A stretch of DNA of 64,000 nt, taken from contig JBAOHJ010000002.1 in NCBI GenBank assembly GCA_037045055.1, positions 1-64,000 on the forward strand. Reading direction: 5' to 3'. The stretch is from Phosphoribacter sp037045055. GTDB lineage: Bacteria; Actinomycetota; Actinomycetes; Actinomycetales; Dermatophilaceae. Shown piece after piece: positions 1 to 8,306 of the stretch (its first letter is position 1; each line of letters starts with the position of its first letter). The notes below the pieces were generated by a model that saw only the letters and a list, made by a program, of their open reading frames with translations, did not search any database and had not been told where the DNA came from. Both the position numbers and the translations under genes were made by a program.

Positions 1-306
1 GTCGCCGCTGCTGCCGCAGCCTGGCTGCATGAGCCCCGCGACACCGAGGCCTACCGCCGAATGGTCAACGCGGTGCTGCGCCGACAAGCCTTCCTGCAAC
101 CCACCCTCACCGAACCCCGGGCCGAGGACCCCGAAGTTCTGGACGAGCTGCACGCCGAACGTCCGCCTCAACGCCTGAGCAGCGCCTTGGACGATGTCCT
201 CACCCGGCTGCGTGCAACCTCCGATACCGGTCCATCCGCCGTGCACGAGCAACCATCTGCGGCACCGGAGTCCGATCAGGTGGAGGGCTCGCCGGCGGGA
301 AACTGA
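1..306 (+). CDS. C-terminal part of unknown protein (5' end outside window)
   Basis: The frame is open from base 1, so only the last 101 residues are seen. They are mostly polar and Arg/Glu/Pro-rich with no motif I recognise; the middle (MVNAVLRRQAF) looks helical. GC-rich third positions support real coding. It precedes a run of small unknown genes in the same orientation, after a gap of about 130 bp, and probably belongs to the same mobile-element cassette. No function can be assigned. Confidence 0.55.
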   Translation, partial: VAAAAAAWLHEPRDTEAYRRMVNAVLRRQAFLQPTLTEPRAEDPEVLDELHAERPPQRLSSALDDVLTRLRATSDTGPSAVHEQPSAAPESDQVEGSPAGN

Positions 307-436
307 CCCTCCAGCCGGCGGGTCTCGCTTTCGGTAGGTAGGAGGACGCCGGAACGGCCGGCGACCGGCTACCTGCCTTCACGCACGGGCATCGTTGCGG
401 CGCCCGTGCTGGGTGAGGGCCAGAGAGTAGGCCCCA

Positions 437-550
437 GTGGCTGAACAGCCCACGCTTGAGAGCATCCGAGCGCACCTGGAGGAAGCGCTGCGGGCGATCG
501 ACGCGCTGCAGCAGCTGCACCTTCAGCCGCCGCCCACCGGGCACTGGTGA
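437..550 (+). CDS. Small helical protein, 37 aa, first gene of coupled cassette
   Basis: A GTG-initiated 37-codon frame reads VAEQPTLESIRAHLEEALRA and continues as a single amphipathic helix ending in a Pro-rich tail. Its stop overlaps the GTG of the next gene (GTGA), which is the main support for it being translated. The downstream genes use the same overlap style. Function unknown. It could alternatively be a leader that serves only to couple translation. Confidence 0.45.
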   Translation: MAEQPTLESIRAHLEEALRAIDALQQLHLQPPPTGHW

Positions 551-1302
551 GCACGATGAGTGACCCCCGCGTTGCTGACGAGGTCACCGCCGACCTTGCC
601 GCAGTGCGTGGCAACCTTCACCAGGTGTGGGGGCTCGTGGAGGAACTGCGTGGGTACGCCCGCGGCGCGGAGAGGACCATCGACGATGTCGAGGCGGAGA
701 CCTCCCGCGTCCGACTGTCACCGCAGGACCCGCGGGCGGCCGCGTATCTTCGCAACGCCGGCGACCAGCTGGACATCCTGCGCCAGCGCTGCGCCGTGGG
801 TTCCAGCCTGGCGGGCGACATCGAGGAGCGGCTCACGTCAGCCCGGCGCCACCTGGAGAGTGCACGGCACCGTCTGGCTGGCTACGAGGACGTCCGCCCG
901 ATGCCCGCGGGGGCGGATGTCTCCAGCCTGACCGCCAAGGTCGAAGATCTCGCCGTGCTGGTGGACCTGGCCGCGCCCCTGGCCAAGGCAGCGCGTACCC
1001 ATCTGAAGGAAGCAGCTGAAACCGCAGCCGCCTTGACCAGCCCCAGCCTGAGCGACACGGAACGACAGTACGTGGCCCTGCGGATCGACCGGGGCACCCA
1101 GGTGGCGGGCCGGTCGGTCGTGCGCGGTGAAGAGGCTGTCCGTCATCTCGACCGGACCCTGGAGTACGCGGGCGCTGGCGCGGCTCGCTCCCTCGGTCAC
1201 GCCGACGCGGTCGCTGCCGCCGCCCACGCCCACACCGGCGGCGATGGGCAGCCCGCGAAAGGCCCGTTGTTCGGCAACCACGCGGACGGGCCGGCCAGAT
1301 GA
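547..1302 (+). CDS. Unknown coiled-coil protein, 251 aa
   Basis: A 251-residue, Ala/Arg/Glu-rich, almost wholly helical protein with heptad-like stretches at about residues 15-60 and 75-110. There is no signal peptide or membrane segment, so it should be cytoplasmic. It overlaps the preceding small gene by GTGA and the following gene by ATGA, indicating one translationally coupled transcript. I recognise no family; such proteins are frequent in actinobacterial integrative elements and plasmids. Function unknown. Confidence 0.65.
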   Translation: MSTMSDPRVADEVTADLAAVRGNLHQVWGLVEELRGYARGAERTIDDVEAETSRVRLSPQDPRAAAYLRNAGDQLDILRQRCAVGSSLAGDIEERLTSARRHLESARHRLAGYEDVRPMPAGADVSSLTAKVEDLAVLVDLAAPLAKAARTHLKEAAETAAALTSPSLSDTERQYVALRIDRGTQVAGRSVVRGEEAVRHLDRTLEYAGAGAARSLGHADAVAAAAHAHTGGDGQPAKGPLFGNHADGPAR

Positions 1303-1727
1303 CCGGCGCTGCCGCGCACGCCACCAGCCCGACTGCCGAGTTCGCCGCAGCCCTTGCTGCGCAGCTACGAGGGCAGATCGGCGAGGACCTCGCCGTCTGC
1401 ACAGGCCGGCCCGCCATCGCGCCCGGGGGCGACCTGAACGGCTCCCTCGTCCTGGCGGAACAGCTGACTGCCACCCGCTGCCTGCCCCGTCGTTCCGAGA
1501 ACGGGGAAGATCGCGAACACGAGCAGAACCGGCGCTACTACGCCGTCGTCAGCCAGCTCCTGCGGGCGGCCGCCGACGCGGTGCAGGGTGCCCGCCCCTC
1601 TCGCGCCGCATGGGAGGCCGCCGAGCGGTTCCTGGTCGCAGCAGGGGCAACGCTGGACGAGATGCTCGAGGACCAACGCCAGCCGGTGGGACCACACCTG
1701 CGACTCATCAACGGCGGCCGACCATGA
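1299..1727 (+). CDS. Unknown protein, 142 aa
   Basis: Starts with ATG overlapping the previous stop and ends overlapping the next ATG (ATGA at both ends), so it sits in the middle of a coupled operon. The product is helical, with an Ala-rich N-terminus and a segment YYAVVSQLLRAAADAV near the middle. There is no membrane segment and no catalytic motif that I can identify. Function unknown. Confidence 0.6.
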   Translation: MTGAAAHATSPTAEFAAALAAQLRGQIGEDLAVCTGRPAIAPGGDLNGSLVLAEQLTATRCLPRRSENGEDREHEQNRRYYAVVSQLLRAAADAVQGARPSRAAWEAAERFLVAAGATLDEMLEDQRQPVGPHLRLINGGRP

Positions 1728-2248
1728 ACCACCGGCTGTCGATGACACTGCTCGGCCTCGGCCTCGCCGCCGCCATCGTGCCGCACGCGGTCGCCCCCAA
1801 GGCGCTGAGCTCGGCACCCGTGGGCAGCGTCAGGATCTCCGCGATCAGCGACGGCGACACCGTCCGGGTCACCTCCAGCGACGGCGCGGACCTGGGCAGG
1901 GTCAGACTTCTGGGCATCAACGCTCCCGAACTGGGTCACGACGGTCAGTCTGGGCAGTGCTGGGCAGCCCGGGCCAGAGACACCCTCTCCCGGATCGTCC
2001 CGGTCGGTTCCACCGTGCAGCTGGTCGCCGATCCCACGCAGGCTGACCGCGACGTCTACGGCCGGCCGCTTCGCTACCTGGTCCAGGATGGCCTCGACGT
2101 CCAAGAAGCCCTGCTACGGCAGGGCGCTGCTCGCCCGTTCTGGCCCGCCGGCGCCGGCACCCGGGCTCTGCTGTACGACCTGGCCTTCACCGACGCCCAG
2201 CAGGCGCAACGAGGGCTGTGGTCAGCCTGCCCGAAAGGAGCACCGTGA
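1724..2248 (+). CDS. Secreted thermonuclease-like protein (SNase fold)
   Basis: The 174-residue product begins with a signal peptide (MNHRLSMTLLGLGLAAAIVP, likely cleaved near residue 25-30). An SNase-like core follows: ISDGDTVRV, then VRLLGINAPE, then DRDVYGRPLRYL. These match the staphylococcal-nuclease family, in which Asp/Arg/Glu residues bind calcium and the phosphate during DNA or RNA hydrolysis. The conserved Arg of VRLLGI and the Glu of NAPE are present, so activity is plausible outside the membrane. It is coupled to neighbours by 4-base overlaps. Such nucleases are common on actinobacterial conjugative elements; the role here is inferred. Confidence 0.8.
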   Translation: MNHRLSMTLLGLGLAAAIVPHAVAPKALSSAPVGSVRISAISDGDTVRVTSSDGADLGRVRLLGINAPELGHDGQSGQCWAARARDTLSRIVPVGSTVQLVADPTQADRDVYGRPLRYLVQDGLDVQEALLRQGAARPFWPAGAGTRALLYDLAFTDAQQAQRGLWSACPKGAP

Positions 2249-2412
2249 ACATGGACCCGACTTCGCAGCCAGACGCAGAATACGAGCTCGTCCAGGCTCA
2301 AGACGCCCAAGCGCAAGCCCTGGCACGCATGGATCGGGCCCGACGGGAGCAGGAGGCCACAGACGCCGCATGCTATGACCAGCCCGGCGAGGACAGCACC
2401 CGCACCAGATGA
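2245..2412 (+). CDS. Small unknown protein, 55 aa
   Basis: Begins with GTG overlapping the nuclease stop (GTGA) and encodes an acidic, Gln/Ala/Arg-rich helical peptide of 55 residues. A second in-frame Met lies at residue 3. It is the last member of the overlapping chain that starts at 437. No motif is recognised and the function is unknown. Its support is the overlap and orientation only. Confidence 0.5.
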   Translation: MNMDPTSQPDAEYELVQAQDAQAQALARMDRARREQEATDAACYDQPGEDSTRTR

Positions 2413-2454
2413 GGCTGCTCAGGCCTTCGCTTGTGGCCTAGCTCAAGATGCAGG

Positions 2455-3309
2455 TCAGCGGACCAGACCCAGCGCCGGGACCGGGCGCGCGCCTGACTCC
2501 AGGCGGTGCAGCCGGCGCCGCACAGACACGGTGCGCGGGCAGCGGCGCAGAAACAGGGCCAGAGCGGACCCCAGCCCGGCGGCATCGGCTGCGTCGTCGC
2601 CCCGGTCGGTCAACACCGTCTGCCATCGCCGCTCCCACACCGGCATCGCGTAGCTGACGGCGCCGATGCACCCGATCGTCACCGCGAGCCAGAGCTGGTG
2701 CTGGGCAAGGCACTGCACGACGGCGACGCCGATCACCACGACCCGCAGGCGCCAGGCCAGTGAGGTGAGCGGAAGACGAGCGCCAGCGGAGGAGATCGCC
2801 TGGCAGACCGCCCGCAGCAGCTGCCACGGCAAGGTCCAGAAGGCGAGCACCGGGTCCTGACGCACCAGTCCGCCCCGAACCAGGCCGGCGGCGTGCGCGA
2901 TCACGGCGGCCGCCTGCTCGTCCGGGAGGCTGCCATCCTCGATCGCCTCCAGCAGCCCGCTAGAGAGCACCACCGTGTGCCGGCCGAACCCTCCGGCGGC
3001 GATCGCCTTCTCGCCCGCCCGCACCCGCAGCTGCACCACCGGCGGTCCGAGTCCGGTCCGGCACAGCAGCGTGAGTGCCCCGGCCAGGCAGTCCACCTCG
3101 GCCGGGGAGACGGGCCGGGAGAACACCAGGAGCCTGGCAGCAGCCTCCTCGGCCGCCCCGACCGCCAGCGCCGCCGCCGCTAGCAGGCCGCCGGCGAACA
3201 AGAGCAGAGCGGCCGGCGCCGGCAGAACCGCCCCAACCATGCAGGTCACTGCCGTGCTGATCAGCACGCCCGGCGTGACCGCCAGGGCCTTGGTCATCCA
3301 GCGAGTCAT
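2455..3309 (-). CDS. M48/M56-like membrane protein lacking the HExxH zinc motif
   Basis: The 284-residue product has two N-terminal membrane segments (about residues 10-30 and 33-52) and another hydrophobic pair near 180-215. Between them lies a stretch shaped like a M48/BlaR1-type peptidase: VVLSSGLLEAIEDGSLPDEQ followed by AVIAHAAGLVRGG. In active members this place reads HExxH; here it is HAAGL, so the catalytic Glu and second His are missing. It is probably an inactive homologue with a binding or regulatory role. It faces the coupled cassette convergently. The family call rests on pattern resemblance. Confidence 0.55.
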   Translation of the reverse strand: MTRWMTKALAVTPGVLISTAVTCMVGAVLPAPAALLLFAGGLLAAAALAVGAAEEAAARLLVFSRPVSPAEVDCLAGALTLLCRTGLGPPVVQLRVRAGEKAIAAGGFGRHTVVLSSGLLEAIEDGSLPDEQAAAVIAHAAGLVRGGLVRQDPVLAFWTLPWQLLRAVCQAISSAGARLPLTSLAWRLRVVVIGVAVVQCLAQHQLWLAVTIGCIGAVSYAMPVWERRWQTVLTDRGDDAADAAGLGSALALFLRRCPRTVSVRRRLHRLESGARPVPALGLVR

Positions 3310-3521
3310 ACCCGCACCTCCATCCACGCCCCGGGACCGCGCCCGGAGTCTTGCTCGTGTTCTGACCCGCCAGGGCCGGTCTCCCACTTTCGGTGGGTGA
3401 GGCCAGTGTCCACACGGGCACTGACACGTCGCCGGTTATCCACACCGGCCGGATTCCGTGAGCGGGACACCCGCCGGGTCCGGCTCGATGGGGACGACAC
3501 GAACCCGAAGGAGCCAAGACC

Positions 3522-3869
3522 ATGACCGGCACCACCCACCCCCAGGCCGCGGCCTACGACACCTGGGCCGAGGTGGTCGTCCTGCTCGACGAGGCCGCCA
3601 ACCGCGGCTACCGCGACAGCGCGACCGACCCGGCACTGCACTCCACCGCCCTGGCCGCGCACGCCCTGGCGGCCGCCGCGCTCGAGCTGCTGCCGGTTGA
3701 GCAGCGTGCTCGGGTCGATCAGATCCCCCCTCCGGCGGCTGCGTCGTCGATCGTCCTTATTCGCACCGCCGAGGCTGCGACCAGGCGCCACCCCATCGAG
3801 GACCTCCCCGTCGGGGCCTCCGAGATCATCGTCGCGATCTGCGACCTGATCGGGGAGCTCGGAGCGTGA
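3522..3869 (+). CDS. Unknown protein, 115 aa
   Basis: A 115-residue Ala-rich helical protein starting MTGTTHPQAAAYDTWAEVVV, preceded by a GAAGGAG-like ribosome binding site about ten bases before the ATG. Its stop overlaps the GTG of the following 470-residue gene, so the two are probably co-translated. No domain recognised. The 212 bp upstream of it, to the divergent M48-like gene, must hold the promoters for both. Confidence 0.6.
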   Translation: MTGTTHPQAAAYDTWAEVVVLLDEAANRGYRDSATDPALHSTALAAHALAAAALELLPVEQRARVDQIPPPAAASSIVLIRTAEAATRRHPIEDLPVGASEIIVAICDLIGELGA

Positions 3870-5278
3870 GCGGCCCCGAGCCGCCGGTCGATGGCCGCAG
3901 CGTCGGTGAGCTGCTCCTGGACGCCGACCTGACCGCCCGCGCCAGCCTGTGGGACCCCAGCCCAGAGCAAGCCAAGGATCGAGCCCGTAGCTGGGGCGAG
4001 CTCGCCGAAGCCGCCGCCGACCTCTGGGCCAGCATCCCCGACCCGAGCGCCGACCCCAGCATGAGCCGGATCGCCGAGCTCGCCCGCGGGCTGCACCGCA
4101 CCCACCTGCGAGCCGGCTGGCCCGGCCCAGGCCCCGGAGATCCCCACCTTGAGTCAATCGCCTCCACCCTCGCCCGCGCGGCCGAACTCGTCCAAGCCCG
4201 CCGGCACCCCACCGCCCCGCTGTCGCGGGAGGGCAACCTCGACGCCGAAGGCGCCCGCACCCGGATCATGCACACCCTCTACGTCGCCACCCACGGCGCC
4301 GGCGTCGCGCTGCGCAACCACCTCGCCGACCTGCAGCGCCGCCTCGACGCCCGCCAAGCCATCCCCGCCGGAGACTCACTCCAGCACGCCCGCGACACCA
4401 TGCGCCGCATCGACTCCGCCGAACGCCTCGCTGGGACCTACCTGCACGGCCGCTGGCCCTCAGCCCTCGCCGGAGAGCACCGGGACCACCCCGAACAGGC
4501 ACGCGCGGCTGCAGCCCTGGCCAGATGGGACCTACAGGCCCACCGAACCCTGGCCGGGCCGCCAACCACCCCCAACCTGGAGTGGATCGCCCGCATCCAG
4601 CAAGGACTCGTCATCACCACCGCCGTCGTCGGTGCCGCCGCCGCGCACCAGGGCCAGCTCGACCCCAGCGACGTCGCCCGAACCCGACCCGCCCTCACCG
4701 ACCTCGAGCACGCCTGGGCCGCCCTCGCCGGCGACCTGGCCCAACTCCACGGCCGCCACCGCGTCATCGACCCCACCCTGCTGCTGGCCGGCCGTGAAGT
4801 CCAGGCGGCACTCCGTGAGATCACCCATCAGCACGCCGGCTACGCCACGCCTGCGGCGATGGCCACCCGGGCAGACCTGGCCCACACACTCGGCAGCCTC
4901 CGCGCCAGCCTCACCGCCGGCGTCGACCTAGCCCACGTGACCCGCGACGCCCTGGCTGACCCCGACCTCACCGTCAGCGCCCGCGCCGCCCACGCCATGG
5001 CCGTCCACGCCTCTGCGCCAACCACCAAGGCGGCCTGGGTCGAGGCTAGCAGCCTTCACCACAACCGAGACATCCCCCTTCCGCAACCCGTCCGCTCCGT
5101 CCTCGTCGAACGCGCAGAACAGCTCATCACCTGCTGCGTCACAGCCGACTCCGCGAGTCTGGGCCTGCAACGCAGGCCGAGCACCGACCAGCCCGGCGCA
5201 CTCTCCCTCGGCCGCGCCAATGAAGACCGCACCCCACCGAGGAACACGCCCACCCCCGGCTGGGGCTGCGAACGCTGA
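3866..5278 (+). CDS. Unknown helical protein, 470 aa
   Basis: A long cytoplasmic, Ala/His/Arg-rich protein with repeated helical blocks and no membrane segment, coupled by GTGA to the gene before it. The sequence is of full-gene quality (strong GC3 bias throughout), but I see no Walker, HTH, relaxase or nuclease motif. Long helical proteins of this kind occur in actinobacterial integrative elements, often near transfer genes. Assigning it to transfer would be a guess. Its end lies about 30 bp from the IS256 remnant. Confidence 0.6.
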   Translation: MSGPEPPVDGRSVGELLLDADLTARASLWDPSPEQAKDRARSWGELAEAAADLWASIPDPSADPSMSRIAELARGLHRTHLRAGWPGPGPGDPHLESIASTLARAAELVQARRHPTAPLSREGNLDAEGARTRIMHTLYVATHGAGVALRNHLADLQRRLDARQAIPAGDSLQHARDTMRRIDSAERLAGTYLHGRWPSALAGEHRDHPEQARAAAALARWDLQAHRTLAGPPTTPNLEWIARIQQGLVITTAVVGAAAAHQGQLDPSDVARTRPALTDLEHAWAALAGDLAQLHGRHRVIDPTLLLAGREVQAALREITHQHAGYATPAAMATRADLAHTLGSLRASLTAGVDLAHVTRDALADPDLTVSARAAHAMAVHASAPTTKAAWVEASSLHHNRDIPLPQPVRSVLVERAEQLITCCVTADSASLGLQRRPSTDQPGALSLGRANEDRTPPRNTPTPGWGCER

Positions 5279-5350
5279 CAGAGATCGGACAACCGCCGGA
5301 CGGCGGGGGAGTGGGTGTGTCAGATGAACGGTGTTTCTGGCATGTGATTC

Positions 5351-5579
5351 CTACAGGTTCTCCGCGGCCGGCATCCGGTTGGCGAAGGTGACGGCGAACG
5401 CGTTCAGCGCTGGCTTCCACCGTGTGACCCATCGTGCCTGTCCCAGGCCCTTGGGGTCCAGTCCTCGGGTGACCAGGTACAGGGTCTTGAGCGCGGCCTG
5501 CTCCCCGCTGCGCGTGGGCCCAGCTCGGGAAGTGCCCCCGCGCCGAGGCAGCCCGCCGGTAGCGGGCGTTCAGAGACTC
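5351..5579 (-). pseudogene. IS256-family transposase, C-terminal fragment
   Basis: Read on the minus strand this encodes (A)IESLNARYRRA then RGHFP, the C-terminal signature of IS256/mutator transposases, and later LYLVTRGLDPKG, RWVTRWKPALNAF and RMPAAENL before the stop at 5351. One extra base between RGHFP and EQAALK breaks the frame. It continues directly from the fragment at 9527-10154; the two halves were separated by the recombinase element inserted between them. The outer IS end probably lies near 5310. Confidence 0.85.
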
Positions 5580-5597
5580 GATCGTTATCTTGAGCCA
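5579..5597 (+). repeat. Left terminal inverted repeat of the Tn554-like element
   Basis: CGATCGTTATCTTGAGCCA. It is the exact inverse of 9508-9526. The outermost CGATCG is palindromic and probably the strand-exchange core. Confidence 0.85.
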
Positions 5598-5683
5598 CTG
5601 GCCGGGCTGGTGCCTTGACCTGCGGTTTTTCGTGCTGGACGTGTCCGGGACGAGGGTGTTCGGGGGCGTGTCCGGGCTCGTCG

Positions 5684-6085
5684 TCAGGGGCGGTTTTCGA
5701 GTGGGTCTCGGGCGTGTCGCGCGCGCTGGTCGCCGAGGGCTTGGGCGAGGGCGTGCCGCAGTTGCTGGTTGTCGGCCTCCAGTTCGCCGATCCTTTGGTG
5801 TGCGAGTTGCAGGCGTTGCCTGAGGGAGCTGTCGCTGGCGGCCTGCCGGGCGGGCACGGCAGGGACTGTCGTCCGCCGTGGGCGTTCCGCGCGGATCTGG
5901 GCGAGCAGGTCGGCCTGGGTGTACAGCCAGGATCGGGATACCCCGGCGCGCTGCGCGAGCACGCTGACCGTGATGGTCTGCTCGGTGGTGGCCAGGTGCC
6001 GCAGGGTGCTGACGGCACGGCGACGGGTCTGCTCCGCGCGGGAGCGGGCGGCCTTGGCGAGGTGGCGGCTGTTGTCAGCTCTCAT
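5684..6085 (-). CDS. tnpC: DUF6262 / TnpC-like helper protein
   Basis: A 133-residue basic protein with an HTH-like stretch (ITVSVLAQRAGVSRSWLYTQ, about residues 38-57) followed by a leucine-rich coiled coil (LRQRLQLAHQRIGELEADNQ). This is the layout of the third protein of Tn554-type trios, which assists excision and orientation in the family. It overlaps the end of tnpB by 11 bases, so translation is coupled. It probably binds the element ends. Its assignment rests on position plus this domain pattern. Confidence 0.75.
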   Translation of the reverse strand: MRADNSRHLAKAARSRAEQTRRRAVSTLRHLATTEQTITVSVLAQRAGVSRSWLYTQADLLAQIRAERPRRTTVPAVPARQAASDSSLRQRLQLAHQRIGELEADNQQLRHALAQALGDQRARHARDPLENRP

Positions 6086-8306
6086 CGTTCTCCTCGGGGT
6101 GTTCGAGCGCGGTGATGATCGACTCGAGGTTGCTCAGCACGTCCTGGTTCATCTGGGCCACTCGGGTCCGGCCTTGGGCCTCGGCGCGGGTGATCAGTTC
6201 GATGACCTGGGCGCGGTGCTCGCGGTGAGCGGGCAGGTGGGTCGCGGTGGTCAGGAACATCGGGCAGGTCAGGCACGCGTTGGCGTGGGGACATGCCTTG
6301 TGGATCGGCAGGGCGCAGTGCCCGTTGGGCAGTGCCTGGGTCGCGGCGGCGAGGCGGTGACCGGTCCAGGCGGCGTCGGCCAGCGGGCTGCCCGGTTCGC
6401 TGGGGATGGCGGCGCCGGTGATGTCGACCTTGCGGGCGGCGTCCCAGTGCCGGCGGACGGTGTCGTCGTGCAGCCTGGCGTAGTGGGCCGTCATCTGTGA
6501 CGAGTCGTGGTCCAGGATGCGGCGCACGACCTCTTGGGGCACGTCCCGGTTGATCAGTCGAGTGCCCAGGGTGTGCCTCCACTGGTGCGGGGTCAAGTGC
6601 ACGCGATGGGCGTGTTCGTCTCGTACGTCGAGGGATTCGAGCCACCGATACAACGCGGCCCGGTAGGTGGAGGTGCTCAGCGGGATGGCCCGGTCGGGGT
6701 TCTTCGTCGGCCGCGGGAACAGCACCGGCGGCGCGGTGGCCTCGGCGGTGAGGCGTGCCTGTTGGGCACGAATCAGGGTGTGCAGTTCCTCGTCGAGGGG
6801 GACGAGGGCCTCACGGTTCATCTTGTGGTTGACGTAGCGCAGGTAGGGCGCGCCTTTGGGGTCGGTGACCAGGCAGTCGTAGGACAGCCTGGTCGCGTCG
6901 CCGACGCGCAGCCCGCAGCGGATCAGGATCAGGGTGATCACCGCCCCGGCAGGGTCGGACCAGGCCGCGATCGCGGTCGGCGCCTCGAGCTGGGCCATCA
7001 CATGCTCGGCCACCGCGCGCGGCCCGCGCTGCGGGCGGGGCGGGTTGTCGTCGGTGAACAGGGCCGCGGTCGGGTGCAGCGGCGCCCAGCCCCGCTGCCG
7101 GACGGCCTCGAGGAAGCCGCGCAGCTGCCCGATGTGGACCTGGCGTCGGTGGGCGGTTGGGACGCCGGTGGAAAGGTCGGCCAAGTAGCCCTCGAGCACG
7201 ACCCGGGTGAGCGCCTGCGGAGCGTCGATCCGTGCCTGCTGCAGGTAGCCGGCGAGCCGGGTCACCGCGGTCAGGCCGCGGCGGACGGCCTCGAGCCCGA
7301 CACCGGTGGCCAGCCGTTGCCGGGTCCACCGTTTGGTCGCCTCACGCAGCCACGGCTGGGCGATCCGGGTGAAGTCGAGGGTGAGGTTGCCGGGATAGCC
7401 GAGCCGGCGCAGCTGCCATACCTCGCGCGGGTACTCGGCCACCCAGCCGCTGCCGGCGGCGAGGTCGGCGACCCGTTGATGGGCGTACACGAGCAGGCCA
7501 CGGCCGTTGCTGTCGCGTCGCCCGGACGCGGTGAACGCCTTACGCCAGGACCGCTCGTCCCCGTCGCGCAGGCTGGGAACGTCGGCCTCGAGCAGGAACG
7601 ACACGAGGCGCCCTACGACCTCCGGAGGTGTCCGGCTGGCACGCTCGTCGTGCCGACACTGGATGACGTAGGCCAGCTCCCAGCGCAGCGGCTCAGGCAG
7701 CCGGGCCAGGACGATCACCTGGTCCGAGGGAACCCGGAGCGCGGCGAACTCACGAGCGAACACCACCGGGTCCGGGCGCCCGTTCGCGCGCCACGTGCTG
7801 TGGTGGGCGTGACATAACGGCCCGGCCGCTTGCGGCCACAACAAGCATCCCGGGACGTGGCACGCCTCGGCGACCGGCGCCTTGATCGGCGGTGGCCCCG
7901 CGGCGAGCCACTGCTCGAAGTCGGGGCGCCCGGAACGTTCCCACCCTTGAGCATGTAACTGGCACAGACCTTTTCGTGCTACCCCGTACCCGCACGCCTC
8001 GACCCGGCAGGCCCGGTTCGGGCGCTGACGTGCCCAGCCCGGATCGGTGCTCGCAACGAACTCGTCCACATCGGGCCGGCCCGCCTTGGCCCACCGGTGG
8101 TGGTGCCCGGCGCACATCCCGTGCCCGCGGGCCAGCCGCTGACAGCCTTCGACCAGGCATGGCCCCGCGGAGTAGGCCGGGTCGTTCACGCCGACCACGA
8201 TCCGGTCGGCCGCGAACTCCGGCCGCAGCGCCGTGCGGACCCGAGCCGTCCACGCTGCCTCGCTGCCGCGGCCGGTGCGTAGCGGCAGCACGATAGCCGA
8301 GGTCAC
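6075..8306 (-). CDS. tnpB: Tyrosine recombinase TnpB with zinc-binding repeats
   Basis: I start this at GTG 8306, which overlaps the tnpA stop as GTGA, giving 743 residues. The N-terminal third carries three similar Cys/His repeats (CLVEGC..C..HHHRW, CRVEAC..C..H..GW, CHVPGC..C..HH), each followed by GRPD. The C-terminal half has the recombinase residues: Arg in CGLRVGDATRL, HQWRHTLGTR, and LDH..SSQMTAHYARL with the catalytic Tyr. A final Cys cluster (CPHANACLTCPMF) follows. It acts with TnpA on the element ends. It is longer than Tn554 TnpB (about 630 aa) mainly because of the zinc repeats. Confidence 0.85.
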   Translation of the reverse strand: MTSAIVLPLRTGRGSEAAWTARVRTALRPEFAADRIVVGVNDPAYSAGPCLVEGCQRLARGHGMCAGHHHRWAKAGRPDVDEFVASTDPGWARQRPNRACRVEACGYGVARKGLCQLHAQGWERSGRPDFEQWLAAGPPPIKAPVAEACHVPGCLLWPQAAGPLCHAHHSTWRANGRPDPVVFAREFAALRVPSDQVIVLARLPEPLRWELAYVIQCRHDERASRTPPEVVGRLVSFLLEADVPSLRDGDERSWRKAFTASGRRDSNGRGLLVYAHQRVADLAAGSGWVAEYPREVWQLRRLGYPGNLTLDFTRIAQPWLREATKRWTRQRLATGVGLEAVRRGLTAVTRLAGYLQQARIDAPQALTRVVLEGYLADLSTGVPTAHRRQVHIGQLRGFLEAVRQRGWAPLHPTAALFTDDNPPRPQRGPRAVAEHVMAQLEAPTAIAAWSDPAGAVITLILIRCGLRVGDATRLSYDCLVTDPKGAPYLRYVNHKMNREALVPLDEELHTLIRAQQARLTAEATAPPVLFPRPTKNPDRAIPLSTSTYRAALYRWLESLDVRDEHAHRVHLTPHQWRHTLGTRLINRDVPQEVVRRILDHDSSQMTAHYARLHDDTVRRHWDAARKVDITGAAIPSEPGSPLADAAWTGHRLAAATQALPNGHCALPIHKACPHANACLTCPMFLTTATHLPAHREHRAQVIELITRAEAQGRTRVAQMNQDVLSNLESIITALEHPEENDES

